Source: VXNJ01 sp009840625 (GTDB taxonomy: Bacteria; Chloroflexota; UBA11872; VXNJ01). From it: 64,000 nucleotides of DNA. Position numbers and translations under genes: made by a program. Every line of letters starts with the position of its first letter. Within the stretch, counting starts at the first letter, position 1. Below, piece after piece: positions 43,044 through 51,015 of the stretch. The notes under the pieces are model-generated. The model searched no databases and was not told the DNA's origin. It was given only the letters and a program-made list of their open reading frames with translations. The stretch covers positions 1,922,001-1,986,000 of the forward strand of contig OZ242304.1 in NCBI GenBank assembly GCA_965207915.1, given 5' to 3'.

Positions 43044-43739
43044 CTACAGGCCGAGCGGCTCCAGCCATTGGCCGATCAGCTTCTCGGCGGCGCGGTTCAG
43101 CGAGGATGAACAGCGTGCCGCGTCGGCGCGCAGGCGCGCTGGGTCGACACCATCGGTTTGCGCGATTTCCAATGCGTGCCCGATGAGCCACGCCTCCAAC
43201 CCCGCGGCTTCAACCTCCACGTGAAACTGCAGGGCCAGGCCGTGGGCTTCCAGCGCGAACGCCTGCACCCCGCAGGCCGGCGTGAGCGCCAGCAGGTCGG
43301 CGCCCTCGGGCAGTTCGGCGCAGTCGCCGTGCCAGTGCAGGACCGCCAGCCCCGCCAGCGGAGCGAGCGGCGAACGCCGGCCGCGGTCGGTTAGCTCGAC
43401 CGGGAAATATCCGAGCTCGCGGCGCGGTCCGGGAGCGACCTCGGCGCCCAAAGCCTGGGCCATGATCTGGTGACCCAGGCATATTCCCAGGACCGGCCGC
43501 CCGGTCTGCAGGCGCTCGGCCACCAGGGCAAGTTCGGTGGTCAGGAACGGATAGCTCTCCAGTTCGTAGGCGCCTATCGGTCCGCCCAGAACCACCAACA
43601 AATCGGCCTCCCGGGCCGGTGCAAGGTCTTCGCGCCAGGCGTCAACGTATCCGACCTGGTGCCCGCGCCGACGGAGCAACGGGTCCAACACTCCCAGATC
43701 TTCGAAATGGACGTGGCGGATCGCGATCACAGACGCCAT
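43044..43739 (-). CDS. class I glutamine amidotransferase (GMP-synthase-like GATase)
   Basis: A 231-aa free-standing GATase domain. Catalytic Cys87 lies in LGICLGHQIMAQALG, and the His-Glu pair in LALQFHVEVE (about residues 173-175). GGPIGAYELESYPFL precedes it. Stand-alone enzymes of this group (YfeJ/GuaA-like) supply ammonia to an unknown partner or hydrolyse gamma-glutamyl compounds. ATG start. It converges on the arylsulfotransferase-like gene with 11 bp between stops. Confidence 0.9.
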   Translation of the reverse strand: MASVIAIRHVHFEDLGVLDPLLRRRGHQVGYVDAWREDLAPAREADLLVVLGGPIGAYELESYPFLTTELALVAERLQTGRPVLGICLGHQIMAQALGAEVAPGPRRELGYFPVELTDRGRRSPLAPLAGLAVLHWHGDCAELPEGADLLALTPACGVQAFALEAHGLALQFHVEVEAAGLEAWLIGHALEIAQTDGVDPARLRADAARCSSSLNRAAEKLIGQWLEPLGL

Positions 43740-43806
43740 CGGTCAGATCACCGCCTCTGACGCGCCGGCGGCAACGGCCGCAGTTGCCGGAAGTTCGAAG
43801 GGGCCG

Positions 43807-44829
43807 TCATGCCCGGGCGGCGACTTGCCCGGATCGCTCAGCTGCCAGCCGGGCGGCGAGCCGGAGCGCGTACTCCATGCTTTGCGCATCGGCCTGGCCC
43901 TGGCCGGCGATGTCGAACGCTGTGCCGTGCGCCGGGGTCGTGATCACCAGCGGCTGCCCGGCTTGGACCGTTACCCCTTTGTCGAACCCGAGCAGTTTGG
44001 TGGCGATCTGGCCCTGGTCGTGGTACATCATCACGACCGCGTCGAACTCCCCGTCGCGGGCGCGCAGAAAAATCGTATCGGCGGGAATCGGACCGGTCAC
44101 GCGCAGGCCTTCCGCCTGCAGCCGGCGCACCGCCGGGGCGATGATGCGGATTTCCTCGTCGCCGAACAAGCCCTCGTCGCCGCCGTGCGGATTCAATGCC
44201 GCAACGCCCAGGCGCGGTCGGGCCTTGCCCATGCCGGCCAGGGTGCGGTCGGCCAGCCGCACGACTTTGGCGATTCTCTCCGGAGTAATCAGGTCCAGGG
44301 CCTCGCGCAGCGACACGTGCGAGGTGACGCGGAAGGTGCTGAACTGCGGAATGACGTTCATTTCGCCAAAATCGCCTTCGAATCCGGTCATGCTGGCGAT
44401 CAGGCCGGCTCCGTCGTTAAATGGCGATCCGCCCAGGTGCAGGGCCGCCTTGTTGAGCGGGGCGAAGCAGATCGCGTCCAATTCACCAGCCAGGGCGTGG
44501 TCGATTACGATCTGCAGCGTTTGTATGCAGGCCCTGCCCGCGGCCGCCGAAGCGCGGCCCTTGGCAACCACTCCCGGGTCGGCGTTGTTCAAATCCACCA
44601 GGGGCACGCCCGTTTCGCATTCCGCCCCGGCTAGCGATGCATGGGTCTTGTACCGGATGTCGACCCCGGCTTCCCGGATTCCCAGCTCAAGCACCCGGCG
44701 GTCGCCGAACAGCACCGGCCGGGCCACGCCCTCCAGTGCCCCCGACGCCAGAGCCTTGACCGTAATCTCCGGTCCGATTCCGGCCGCGTCGCCCAGCATC
44801 AACCCGATGAGCGGCGGGCGTTTCGACAT
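43807..44829 (-). CDS. pdxA: PdxA-family 4-phospho-hydroxy-acid dehydrogenase (PdxA or PdxA2)
   Basis: A 340-aa NAD-dependent dehydrogenase of the PdxA family from the ATG at 44829 (MSKRPPLIGLMLGD). The metal-binding histidines are in TSHVSLREA, NPHGGDEGLFG and PAHGTAFDIAG. The segment APLNKAALHLGGSPFNDGAG differs from E. coli PdxA and is closer to the PdxA2 type, which acts on 4-phospho-D-threonate or -erythronate. So the enzyme may serve vitamin B6 synthesis or hydroxy-acid breakdown. No DUF1537 kinase is adjacent to decide this. A TTG 5 codons upstream is also in frame. Confidence 0.87.
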   Translation of the reverse strand: MSKRPPLIGLMLGDAAGIGPEITVKALASGALEGVARPVLFGDRRVLELGIREAGVDIRYKTHASLAGAECETGVPLVDLNNADPGVVAKGRASAAAGRACIQTLQIVIDHALAGELDAICFAPLNKAALHLGGSPFNDGAGLIASMTGFEGDFGEMNVIPQFSTFRVTSHVSLREALDLITPERIAKVVRLADRTLAGMGKARPRLGVAALNPHGGDEGLFGDEEIRIIAPAVRRLQAEGLRVTGPIPADTIFLRARDGEFDAVVMMYHDQGQIATKLLGFDKGVTVQAGQPLVITTPAHGTAFDIAGQGQADAQSMEYALRLAARLAAERSGQVAARA

Positions 44830-44930
44830 CAAACAGTCGTCCAATCTTGGGCGCCAGAGGGCCGGGGCAATTTCAACCTAAACGCAAGTCCCGATCGGGT
44901 CCTTCGCCGGCGGTATCGGCGGCAGCCGGG

Positions 44931-46028
44931 TTACCCGGCTTCGGCCCGGATCCGGCCCGGACCCAGCAAGCGCAGTCGGTCGCCGTCGATTTGAACCAGT
45001 CCGGCACCGACGGCGGTCCCCGCCACGCGCCGGGCAAATTCGGGTTCCCAGCCGAGTCCGGCGTGCAGGTGCTCGAGTTCGCTTTCGCGGCGTTCCTGCG
45101 GGGTGCCGTAGTGGTTTAGCAGGTGTTTGACCAGCAGCGTCTGGGCGAATTCAAGCTGCCGCCGCCGCCGGATCCGCAGCCGCGCTATCAAGCCGCGGCG
45201 CGGGGACGCCAGCACCGCGCCGGCGAATTGGATCCCGATGACGCAGGCGACGGATCCGGCGATGGTCGTGTCGAAATACCAGGCGCCGCCGTACCCAAGA
45301 ATCGCGGCGCTGGCGCTCAGGCCAAGCGACCAGACGACCATACGTGGCAGGCGTCGGGTGAGCAGCAAAGCGCTCGCCGGCGGTCCCACCACCAGCGCCA
45401 CCACCAGGATGGAACCGACCGAATCGAACGCGGTCACTGCGGTCAGCGAGGTGGCCGCAACCAGACCGAGTCCGATCGCCCCCGGCGACATGCCCATTGC
45501 GGCGGCCAGGCCCGGATCGAAGCTGGACACCTTGAGTTCTTTCCAGAAGGCGGCCGTCAGTGAGGCGTTGAGCAGCAGGACGGCGCCGAGATACAGGAAC
45601 GATCGTGGGACCGAGAGCCGGCCGATTTCTACCCGGTCGAAGGGGGCTAGTCCAATCTCCCCGGTCAGGACTACGTCGGTGTCCAGGTGCACGTTTTCGG
45701 CCAGCAGGGTGATCAGCAGTACCGCCAGGGCGAACAGCACCGGGAATACGAGCCCGATTGCGGCGTCGGTGCGGACCAGCGGTCGCCGCGCAAGGAGGTT
45801 CACCATGACTACGGTGAGGATTCCGATCAGCGCCGCGCCGGCCCGCAGCAGCGGCGAACCCAGGTCCCCGCTGAGCAGGAACGCCAACACGATCCCCAGC
45901 AGCACCGTATGCGAGATCGCGTCGACCAGCATCGCCGATCCGCGCAGCACCAGCCAGGTTCCGGGCAAGCAGCACGACCATCCGGCCAACAGGGCCACGG
46001 TCAGGACTTCGAGCTGGCCGGGGGTCAA
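44931..46028 (-). CDS. metal (Mn/Zn/Fe) ABC transporter permease with C-terminal winged-helix-like tail
   Basis: A 365-aa permease of the ZnuB/MntB type with about eight to nine helices: LPGTWLVLRGSAMLVDAISH, GILTVVMVNLLARR and GLGLVAATSLTAVTAFDSVG. After the last helix (about residue 275) comes an 85-residue soluble tail (QTLLVKHLLNHYGTPQERRE, LEHLHAGLG, ARRVAGTAVGAGLVQIDGDRLRLLG) that resembles a winged-helix, DtxR-like domain. TTG start overlapping the previous stop (TTGA). Second permease of the operon. Confidence 0.9.
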   Translation of the reverse strand: MTPGQLEVLTVALLAGWSCCLPGTWLVLRGSAMLVDAISHTVLLGIVLAFLLSGDLGSPLLRAGAALIGILTVVMVNLLARRPLVRTDAAIGLVFPVLFALAVLLITLLAENVHLDTDVVLTGEIGLAPFDRVEIGRLSVPRSFLYLGAVLLLNASLTAAFWKELKVSSFDPGLAAAMGMSPGAIGLGLVAATSLTAVTAFDSVGSILVVALVVGPPASALLLTRRLPRMVVWSLGLSASAAILGYGGAWYFDTTIAGSVACVIGIQFAGAVLASPRRGLIARLRIRRRRQLEFAQTLLVKHLLNHYGTPQERRESELEHLHAGLGWEPEFARRVAGTAVGAGLVQIDGDRLRLLGPGRIRAEAG

Positions 46029-47176
46029 GGGGAAGTCCCCGGCAACGCGATGTTGCGTTCATCCAGGATCCCGCGGGCCCGCGCGATTCCCTGGGCGGTC
46101 AACCTCCAGCCCTGTCCCGGGGAGCCGGTCGCCAGGCCGGCCGCGGCTAGCTCCCGAACCATCTCGTCGACGCCGTCGAGGTCGGGGATGCTGGCTTGGA
46201 TTGCCGCCGCCGAGTGCAAGTGCTGACCGCTTAAATGCTGCCCTTCCAGGGCGAGCATCGCCGCCAGGGTCTTCTCAAGCCGGAAGCGGCTGCGGCGACG
46301 CTGGGTGCGCACGTACTCGGCAATGACCCCGTGCCGCGGTGCCGCGACGATCGACACGAGGGCGATTGCGCCCAGGCTCAGGACCACCAGCGGGCCGGTC
46401 GCCAGCGACGGGCCGAGGATCGAGACGAAGGCGCCGGCCACGCCCCCGGTCACGCCAAAGGCAGCGCTCAGGGTGGTCACCACCGCGAAGCGGTCGGACC
46501 ACTGGCGGGCTGCCACGGCCGGCGCCACCAGCATCGCGCTCATCAACACCACGCCCACGACTTTGAGCCCGGCCGCGATCGTCACAACCAGTAGCAGAAC
46601 AAGCAACAGGTCGAGGCGACGCACCGCGACTCCGGCCACCTGGGCGAATTCGTAATCGAAGCAAATCGCCCGGAATTCGTTCCATCGCCAAGCAACTGCC
46701 GCCAGCACCAGCAAAGCGGTGGCGGCGATGGTGAGCAGGTCCGCGGCTACGATCGCCGCGGCCTGGCCGAAGAGGAAGTTGTTCAGCCCAGCCTGGGCGC
46801 TGTCGCCGCGCGACTGGGCGACCAGCAGGACCATGCCGAGTCCGAACGCGGCGGTCAGGACCAGGGCGAGGGCCGAATCGAACTTGACCGGGGTCGAGCG
46901 TGCCGTAAGTGAGATTGCGGCCGCCGCCGCAACTCCGGTGACACTGGCCCCGGCAATAAGGGCCCAGGGTTCGCGGACTCCCACCAGCATCGCTGCCACA
47001 ACCACCCCGGGAAGGGTGGCGTGCGAAACCGCATCGCCCATCAGACTCTGCCCCCGGGCGACGGCGAACGATCCGATCACCCCGCTGATCAGGCCCATTG
47101 CCGCCGCGCCGGCGGCCACGGTTCGGAAAGTGTGGCCAAGCAGGTACTGGTTGAGGAACTCGCCTAGTTCGGGCAC
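46025..47176 (-). CDS. metal (Mn/Zn/Fe) ABC transporter permease with C-terminal winged-helix-like tail
   Basis: A 383-aa permease of the same family as its neighbour, with about eight helices (FAVARGQSLMGDAVSHATLP and LKVVGVVLMSAMLVAPAVAA are typical). From about residue 285 it continues into a soluble tail, with RFRLEKTLAAMLALEGQHL, then DEMVRELAAAGLATG and WRLTAQGIARARGIL, which matches the winged helix of DtxR-like repressors. Such tails are known in some permeases of this family and might bind the metal or DNA. GTG start at 47176, 4 nt after the ATPase stop. Confidence 0.9.
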   Translation of the reverse strand: MPELGEFLNQYLLGHTFRTVAAGAAAMGLISGVIGSFAVARGQSLMGDAVSHATLPGVVVAAMLVGVREPWALIAGASVTGVAAAAAISLTARSTPVKFDSALALVLTAAFGLGMVLLVAQSRGDSAQAGLNNFLFGQAAAIVAADLLTIAATALLVLAAVAWRWNEFRAICFDYEFAQVAGVAVRRLDLLLVLLLVVTIAAGLKVVGVVLMSAMLVAPAVAARQWSDRFAVVTTLSAAFGVTGGVAGAFVSILGPSLATGPLVVLSLGAIALVSIVAAPRHGVIAEYVRTQRRRSRFRLEKTLAAMLALEGQHLSGQHLHSAAAIQASIPDLDGVDEMVRELAAAGLATGSPGQGWRLTAQGIARARGILDERNIALPGTSP

Positions 47177-47180
47177 TGGA

Positions 47181-47930
47181 TCAGTCGGTGTCTGCCAGCA
47201 GCGGGTTCTGGACCCCGTAGGCCAGGCTCAGGTTGGCGTTGGTGAACTCGGCCGCGACCGGGCCGGCCGCGATTCGCGAGACGTTCAGAATCAGGACGTG
47301 GTCGAAGTACTCGGCCACCGTCCCCAGGTCATGGTGAACCGCCAACACTGTGCCACCGCCCTGCTGGATCCTTGCAAATAAGTCCGCGATCGTGCGCTCG
47401 GATACCGCGTCGATGCCCTGGAATGGTTCATCCAGGATGAAGAGCGATGCGTCCTGGACCAGGGCGCGGGCAAGGAATACGCGTTGTTGTTGGCCCCCGG
47501 ATAGGTCGGCGATGTGCCGGTTCGCAAACTCGCTCATGCCGACGTCGGCCAGCGCGGCGCGGGCCCGCTGGTTGTCGTCGCGCCCCGGACGGCGCAGCCA
47601 ACCCAGATGCCCGAAGCGACCCATCAGGACCACGTCGAGGACATTGATCGGGAAGTCCCAGTCGACGCTCTCGCGCTGCGGCACGTAGGCGACCCGTCGC
47701 CGATCCGGGTCCCGCGCCGTACCGAACAACTCGATGGTCCCGGCGGCCGGCTTCACCAGTCCCAGCACCGCCTTCAGAAGGGTCGATTTGCCGGCCCCGT
47801 TGGGACCGACAACCGCCATCGCGGCACCCTGCGGGACATCGAGATCAAGGTCCCAAAGCGCGGGCTTTTCCTCGTATGCAACGGTGAGGTCAGCAACCCG
47901 CAGGGCCGGAGCATCCTCGGCCGAGTTCAT
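47181..47930 (-). CDS. metal ABC transporter ATP-binding protein
   Basis: A 249-aa ATPase of the ZnuC/MntB group. Walker A GPNGAGKSTLLKAV (about residues 39-52), the Q-loop AYVPQRESVDWDFPINVLDVVLMG (read in parts), typical of this group, signature LSGGQQQRVFLARAL, and Walker B LFILDEPFQGID. The ATG overlaps the stop of the solute-binding gene (ATGA). It powers the two downstream permeases. Confidence 0.95.
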   Translation of the reverse strand: MNSAEDAPALRVADLTVAYEEKPALWDLDLDVPQGAAMAVVGPNGAGKSTLLKAVLGLVKPAAGTIELFGTARDPDRRRVAYVPQRESVDWDFPINVLDVVLMGRFGHLGWLRRPGRDDNQRARAALADVGMSEFANRHIADLSGGQQQRVFLARALVQDASLFILDEPFQGIDAVSERTIADLFARIQQGGGTVLAVHHDLGTVAEYFDHVLILNVSRIAAGPVAAEFTNANLSLAYGVQNPLLADTD

Positions 47931-48889
47931 TGCCCGAGCGCGCCCGCGATCGCCGCTACGTTGGCCCGGTACATGCCTTCAAACGTCCCGGCATCCGAAT
48001 CGCGCGGCCCCAGCGCATCCGAGAAAAGTTCGCCTCCGATCTGGACCTGGTGCCCCTGGGCCCGTGCCGCCTCGAGAACGGCGCGCATCGTTTGGTCCGG
48101 AACCGAGGTTTCGATGAATATCGCCGGGATTTTTTCTTCGGTCAGAAAGTTCGCCAACCGCTGAACGTCGCCGGCCCCGGCTTCGGAAGCCGTCGATATC
48201 CCCTGGAGACCGTAGACCTGAAATCCCCATGCGCGCCCGAAGTAGCCGAATGCATCGTGGGCAGTGACCAGTATCCGCCGGTCCGGGGGTACCTTTTCCA
48301 GCTGAGACCCGGCCCATCGGCCAAGTTCCGCCAGCCCGCGAAGGTAATCCTCGGAGTTGGCCTCATATTCATCGGCACCGGCCGGATCGGCGGCCGCGAG
48401 TTCCGTGGTTATGGTCGCGACCGCCTGCGACCAGAGCTCTAAGTCAAACCACACGTGCGGGTCGTGCCCGCCTTGTAAACCCGCGGTATCGATGAGAGCG
48501 CTCTCGGGCATGTCGCGCGTGACCGCCACCGAACGGCGGCCGTCGCGACCCAAATTGGCCAATATGTCGGCCAGTTTGGCCTCCAAATGCAGGCCGTTGA
48601 AGAAGATGACGTCGGCCTGTTCCAAGCGCACCAGGTCCCCTTCGGACAGGACGTACAGGTGCGGATCCGTGCCCGGCCCCATCAGGGCGTGCAACGTGAC
48701 GCGATTGCCGGCCACGTTGGCGACGACGTCCTCGATTTGCCCGGTGGTGACCACCACCCGCAGCCGACCGTCGTCCGGTTGGGCGGCGTCGCAACCAAAC
48801 AGGGCCGCCGCCAGCAGCGCAAACGCGCCGACGAGGCGCAGCCGGCTGGGTGAGCGGGACCGGAGTCCGCGGGCGATGAAAACGAACAA
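47927..48889 (-). CDS. TroA/ZnuA-family metal-binding lipoprotein
   Basis: A 320-aa solute-binding protein anchored by a lipobox (LFGC, residues about 30-33). It has the four metal ligands of the family: His in GTDPHLY, His in GLHLEAKL region or GHDPHVWFD, His in TAHDAFGYFG, and Asp in GELFSDALG. The family imports Mn, Zn or Fe. The lack of a His-rich loop argues against a strictly Zn-specific ZnuA. Start is TTG at 48889; a candidate promoter with a Fur-like operator ends only about 10 nt upstream, so the leader is very short. First gene of the SBP-ATPase-permease-permease operon. Confidence 0.92.
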   Translation of the reverse strand: MFVFIARGLRSRSPSRLRLVGAFALLAAALFGCDAAQPDDGRLRVVVTTGQIEDVVANVAGNRVTLHALMGPGTDPHLYVLSEGDLVRLEQADVIFFNGLHLEAKLADILANLGRDGRRSVAVTRDMPESALIDTAGLQGGHDPHVWFDLELWSQAVATITTELAAADPAGADEYEANSEDYLRGLAELGRWAGSQLEKVPPDRRILVTAHDAFGYFGRAWGFQVYGLQGISTASEAGAGDVQRLANFLTEEKIPAIFIETSVPDQTMRAVLEAARAQGHQVQIGGELFSDALGPRDSDAGTFEGMYRANVAAIAGALGQ

Positions 48890-48901
48890 CCGGATTCAGT
48901 T

Positions 48902-48934
48902 GCAGATGATAATCATTTACAAAAAGGATTGTAA
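48902..48934 (-). promoter_or_regulatory. promoter with overlapping Fur-like operator for the metal importer
   Basis: ATGATAATCATT (48906-48917) matches the centre of the Fur consensus 12 of 12, and the 19-bp window 48902-48920 about 14 of 19. Next to it TTACAA-N6-TTGTAA (48917-48934) is a perfect inverted repeat. On the minus strand TTACAA and TATCAT are 17 nt apart and can serve as -35 and -10; the first is a weak match, the second 5 of 6. A Fur, Zur, Mur or MntR-type repressor bound here would block the metal importer when the metal is plentiful. Confidence 0.6.
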
Positions 48935-49039
48935 TCACGCCGGCGGGGGCGTCGCAGCGCTTGTCGCAAAGCTCGCCCGCGCGGGCATCTGGCAAACTGC
49001 AATCTGGTTCAGCATCCGACGAGAAATGTACGAACGCGC

Positions 49040-49807
49040 ATGCCCGAGAAATTGAATCTGCGTCAGAAGTTGCTGGCCGGCGAAACGGTGATGGGACCTT
49101 TCTTGACCATGCCCAGCCCCGACGTAGTCGAAATGATCGCCATCGCCGGTTTCGACTTTGCGATCGTCGATACCGAGCATGGCATGTATTCGGAAGAGCG
49201 GGCCGCCCAGCTGGTTCGCGCTGCCGCCGCCCGGTCGATGGCAGCGGTCGTCCGCGTGCCGCAGGTGGACCCGCCACAAATCACCAAGGCGCTCGATATG
49301 GGAGCTCAGGGGGTTATGGTCCCCCAGATCTCAAGTCCGGAGGCGGCTGCACGCGCCGTGGCCGCCGCCCGCTATCACCCCCTGGGCAACCGCGGCGTGA
49401 TGGCGCACGTGCGCAATGCCGATTATTCCTCGCTGGGTGACCCCGGGTTCTACGAACGCGAGAACGAACGAGCAGCGGTAATCCTGCAGATCGAGGGATC
49501 AGAGGGAATTGAATGCCTGCCGCAACTATGCCGCCTGGACGGAGTCGACTGTTTCTTTATCGGCGTGATGGATTTGTCGCAATCGCTGGGAGTGCCTGGG
49601 CAGCCTGAGCACCCGACGGTCATCGAACAGGTGGCGGCAACGGTGGATTTGTGCGCTCGCTACGGCAAAGCCCTGGGGATTTACGCTTTTGATCCGGAGC
49701 CCGCCCGGCGCTGGCTGGACATGGGAATTCAGTTTCTCGGCTATCACACAGATGCCGGCGTGATGGTTGAAGCGTTCCGCCGGTTGCGCCGCCAACTGGC
49801 TCAGTAG
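49040..49807 (+). CDS. HpcH/HpaI-family aldolase
   Basis: A 255-aa class II pyruvate aldolase. FDFAIVDTEHGMYSEE (about residues 38-53), KALDMGAQGVMVPQISSPE (about 82-100) with the metal ligand region, and CFFIGVMDLSQSLG. Family members cleave 4-hydroxy-2-oxo acids to pyruvate and an aldehyde. It lacks a neighbour from the homoprotocatechuate pathway; the related hydratase in this window is 11 kb away. ATG start at 49040, weak ribosome site. It converges on the zinc-finger membrane gene with a 7-nt overlap. Confidence 0.92.
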   Translation: MPEKLNLRQKLLAGETVMGPFLTMPSPDVVEMIAIAGFDFAIVDTEHGMYSEERAAQLVRAAAARSMAAVVRVPQVDPPQITKALDMGAQGVMVPQISSPEAAARAVAAARYHPLGNRGVMAHVRNADYSSLGDPGFYERENERAAVILQIEGSEGIECLPQLCRLDGVDCFFIGVMDLSQSLGVPGQPEHPTVIEQVAATVDLCARYGKALGIYAFDPEPARRWLDMGIQFLGYHTDAGVMVEAFRRLRRQLAQ

Positions 49808-50340
49808 CGGGCCAGGCGCCAGAAGACCGCCGCCACCCCGGCGGCGAGGAAAAAGACCGAACTGATCACCAGGGCCAGGAAGAGGGCCGGGAATTCAACG
49901 CTCAGGCTGCCAGTCGGGATTTGCGCTATTTCGACCTGTTGGGCAATTGCCACCAGCAGCGACCCGGCGAGCACACCCTGCAGCATGGCGCTGGAACCCA
50001 GCCAGCGAGCCCGGGCCGCGTCGCTTCCGCCGCGCCGCACCCGGTCCCCGATCACCCAGCCAGCGGCCACTCCGGCGATCAATGCCAGCGGGGAGAAGAC
50101 GTTGTACCCCGACGCCAGCAGGAAAATGACGTTGGCCGCGCCGGCGATCCCGGTCAATATCAGGGCCTCGGAAAGCGCCTGGCGCCGCCTGCGCGTTGCC
50201 GGCGGGGGCTGCCCCATGCATTCAAAGCAGATCAGTCCGGCGTCGGTGCGCTGCAGACACTCCTGGCAGTAGGGCCGCTGGCAGCGAATGCAGTCAAGCA
50301 GAGTCGGGAGCCCGCAATGCGAGCAGACCTTGGACGACAG
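49801..50340 (-). CDS. B-box-type zinc-finger membrane protein, non-canonical start
   Basis: The only ATG (50217) gives a 138-aa protein with four transmembrane segments. Upstream in the same frame the codons still read clear protein: CSHC, then CIRC, CQEC and CFEC spaced as in the B-box-like zinc fingers that precede membrane domains in many actinobacterial and Chloroflexota proteins. No ATG, GTG or TTG exists between the in-frame TAG at 50350 (the plsY stop) and the finger; the CTG at 50340 is the best start and gives 179 aa. The gene is thus in frame with plsY, 9 nt after its stop. Function unknown. Confidence 0.7.
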   Translation of the reverse strand: MSSKVCSHCGLPTLLDCIRCQRPYCQECLQRTDAGLICFECMGQPPPATRRRRQALSEALILTGIAGAANVIFLLASGYNVFSPLALIAGVAAGWVIGDRVRRGGSDAARARWLGSSAMLQGVLAGSLLVAIAQQVEIAQIPTGSLSVEFPALFLALVISSVFFLAAGVAAVFWRLARY

Positions 50341-50349
50341 GGCTGAAAG

Positions 50350-51015
50350 CTAGCGGCGCGGCCGTCGCGCGCGCTTGAAATAGGTGGGCCAGGCCGCCAG
50401 CTGCAGTTCCTTGCCCGCCGCCAGGCGCTTGAGGTTGTCGTGATGCCGCCAGATGATCATCGCGCTGCCCAGGGCCACGTAAACCATTCCCCACGGGGAC
50501 TGCCAGAGACCGGTGAAATACAAGGTGAACGCGAGCAGCACGGCGATCAGCGTACCGATGAGTGACCCCAGCGAAACGTAGCGCAGGGCCGCGACCAGGC
50601 CCACGCCGACTATCACCGCCGCGATCACCACGACCGGGTAAATGACCAGCCCGGCGCCGATGCCGGTGGCTACCCCCCGTCCGCCGCTGAAGCCGTTGAA
50701 GATCGACCAGTTGTGACCGATCACCGCCGCCAGGGCGGAAATCGCTTGGATTCCGGGCAGGTCTTGGAAGAGGAGGCCCGGAATGAGCGCGGCGGCCACA
50801 CCCTTGAGCAGGTCCGCCAGCAGGACGATCGCGCCGGCCGCCGGACCGACCACGCGCAGCGCATTAGTGGCACCGTAATTGCCGCTGCCTTTGGTCGAAA
50901 GGTCGGCTGAGAACACCCCTTGGGCGACCCAGCGGGCAAAGGGCATCGATCCCAGTAGATACGCCGCCAGGGTCACGATGACCAGGTAGAGAATCGAAGA
51001 AATTTCGGAGTTCAT
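50350..51015 (-). CDS. plsY: glycerol-3-phosphate acyltransferase PlsY
   Basis: Makes lysophosphatidic acid from acyl-phosphate and glycerol 3-phosphate in the membrane. The 221-aa protein has about five helices and the three PlsY motifs: GSMPFARWVAQ, STKGSGNYGATNALR (about residues 41-55), and IGHNWSIFNGFSGGRGVATG (about 98-117). C-terminal basic tail RARRPRR. ATG overlaps the der stop (ATGA). Upstream in the operon lies cmk-plsC, whose PlsC domain makes the next product. Confidence 0.95.
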   Translation of the reverse strand: MNSEISSILYLVIVTLAAYLLGSMPFARWVAQGVFSADLSTKGSGNYGATNALRVVGPAAGAIVLLADLLKGVAAALIPGLLFQDLPGIQAISALAAVIGHNWSIFNGFSGGRGVATGIGAGLVIYPVVVIAAVIVGVGLVAALRYVSLGSLIGTLIAVLLAFTLYFTGLWQSPWGMVYVALGSAMIIWRHHDNLKRLAAGKELQLAAWPTYFKRARRPRR

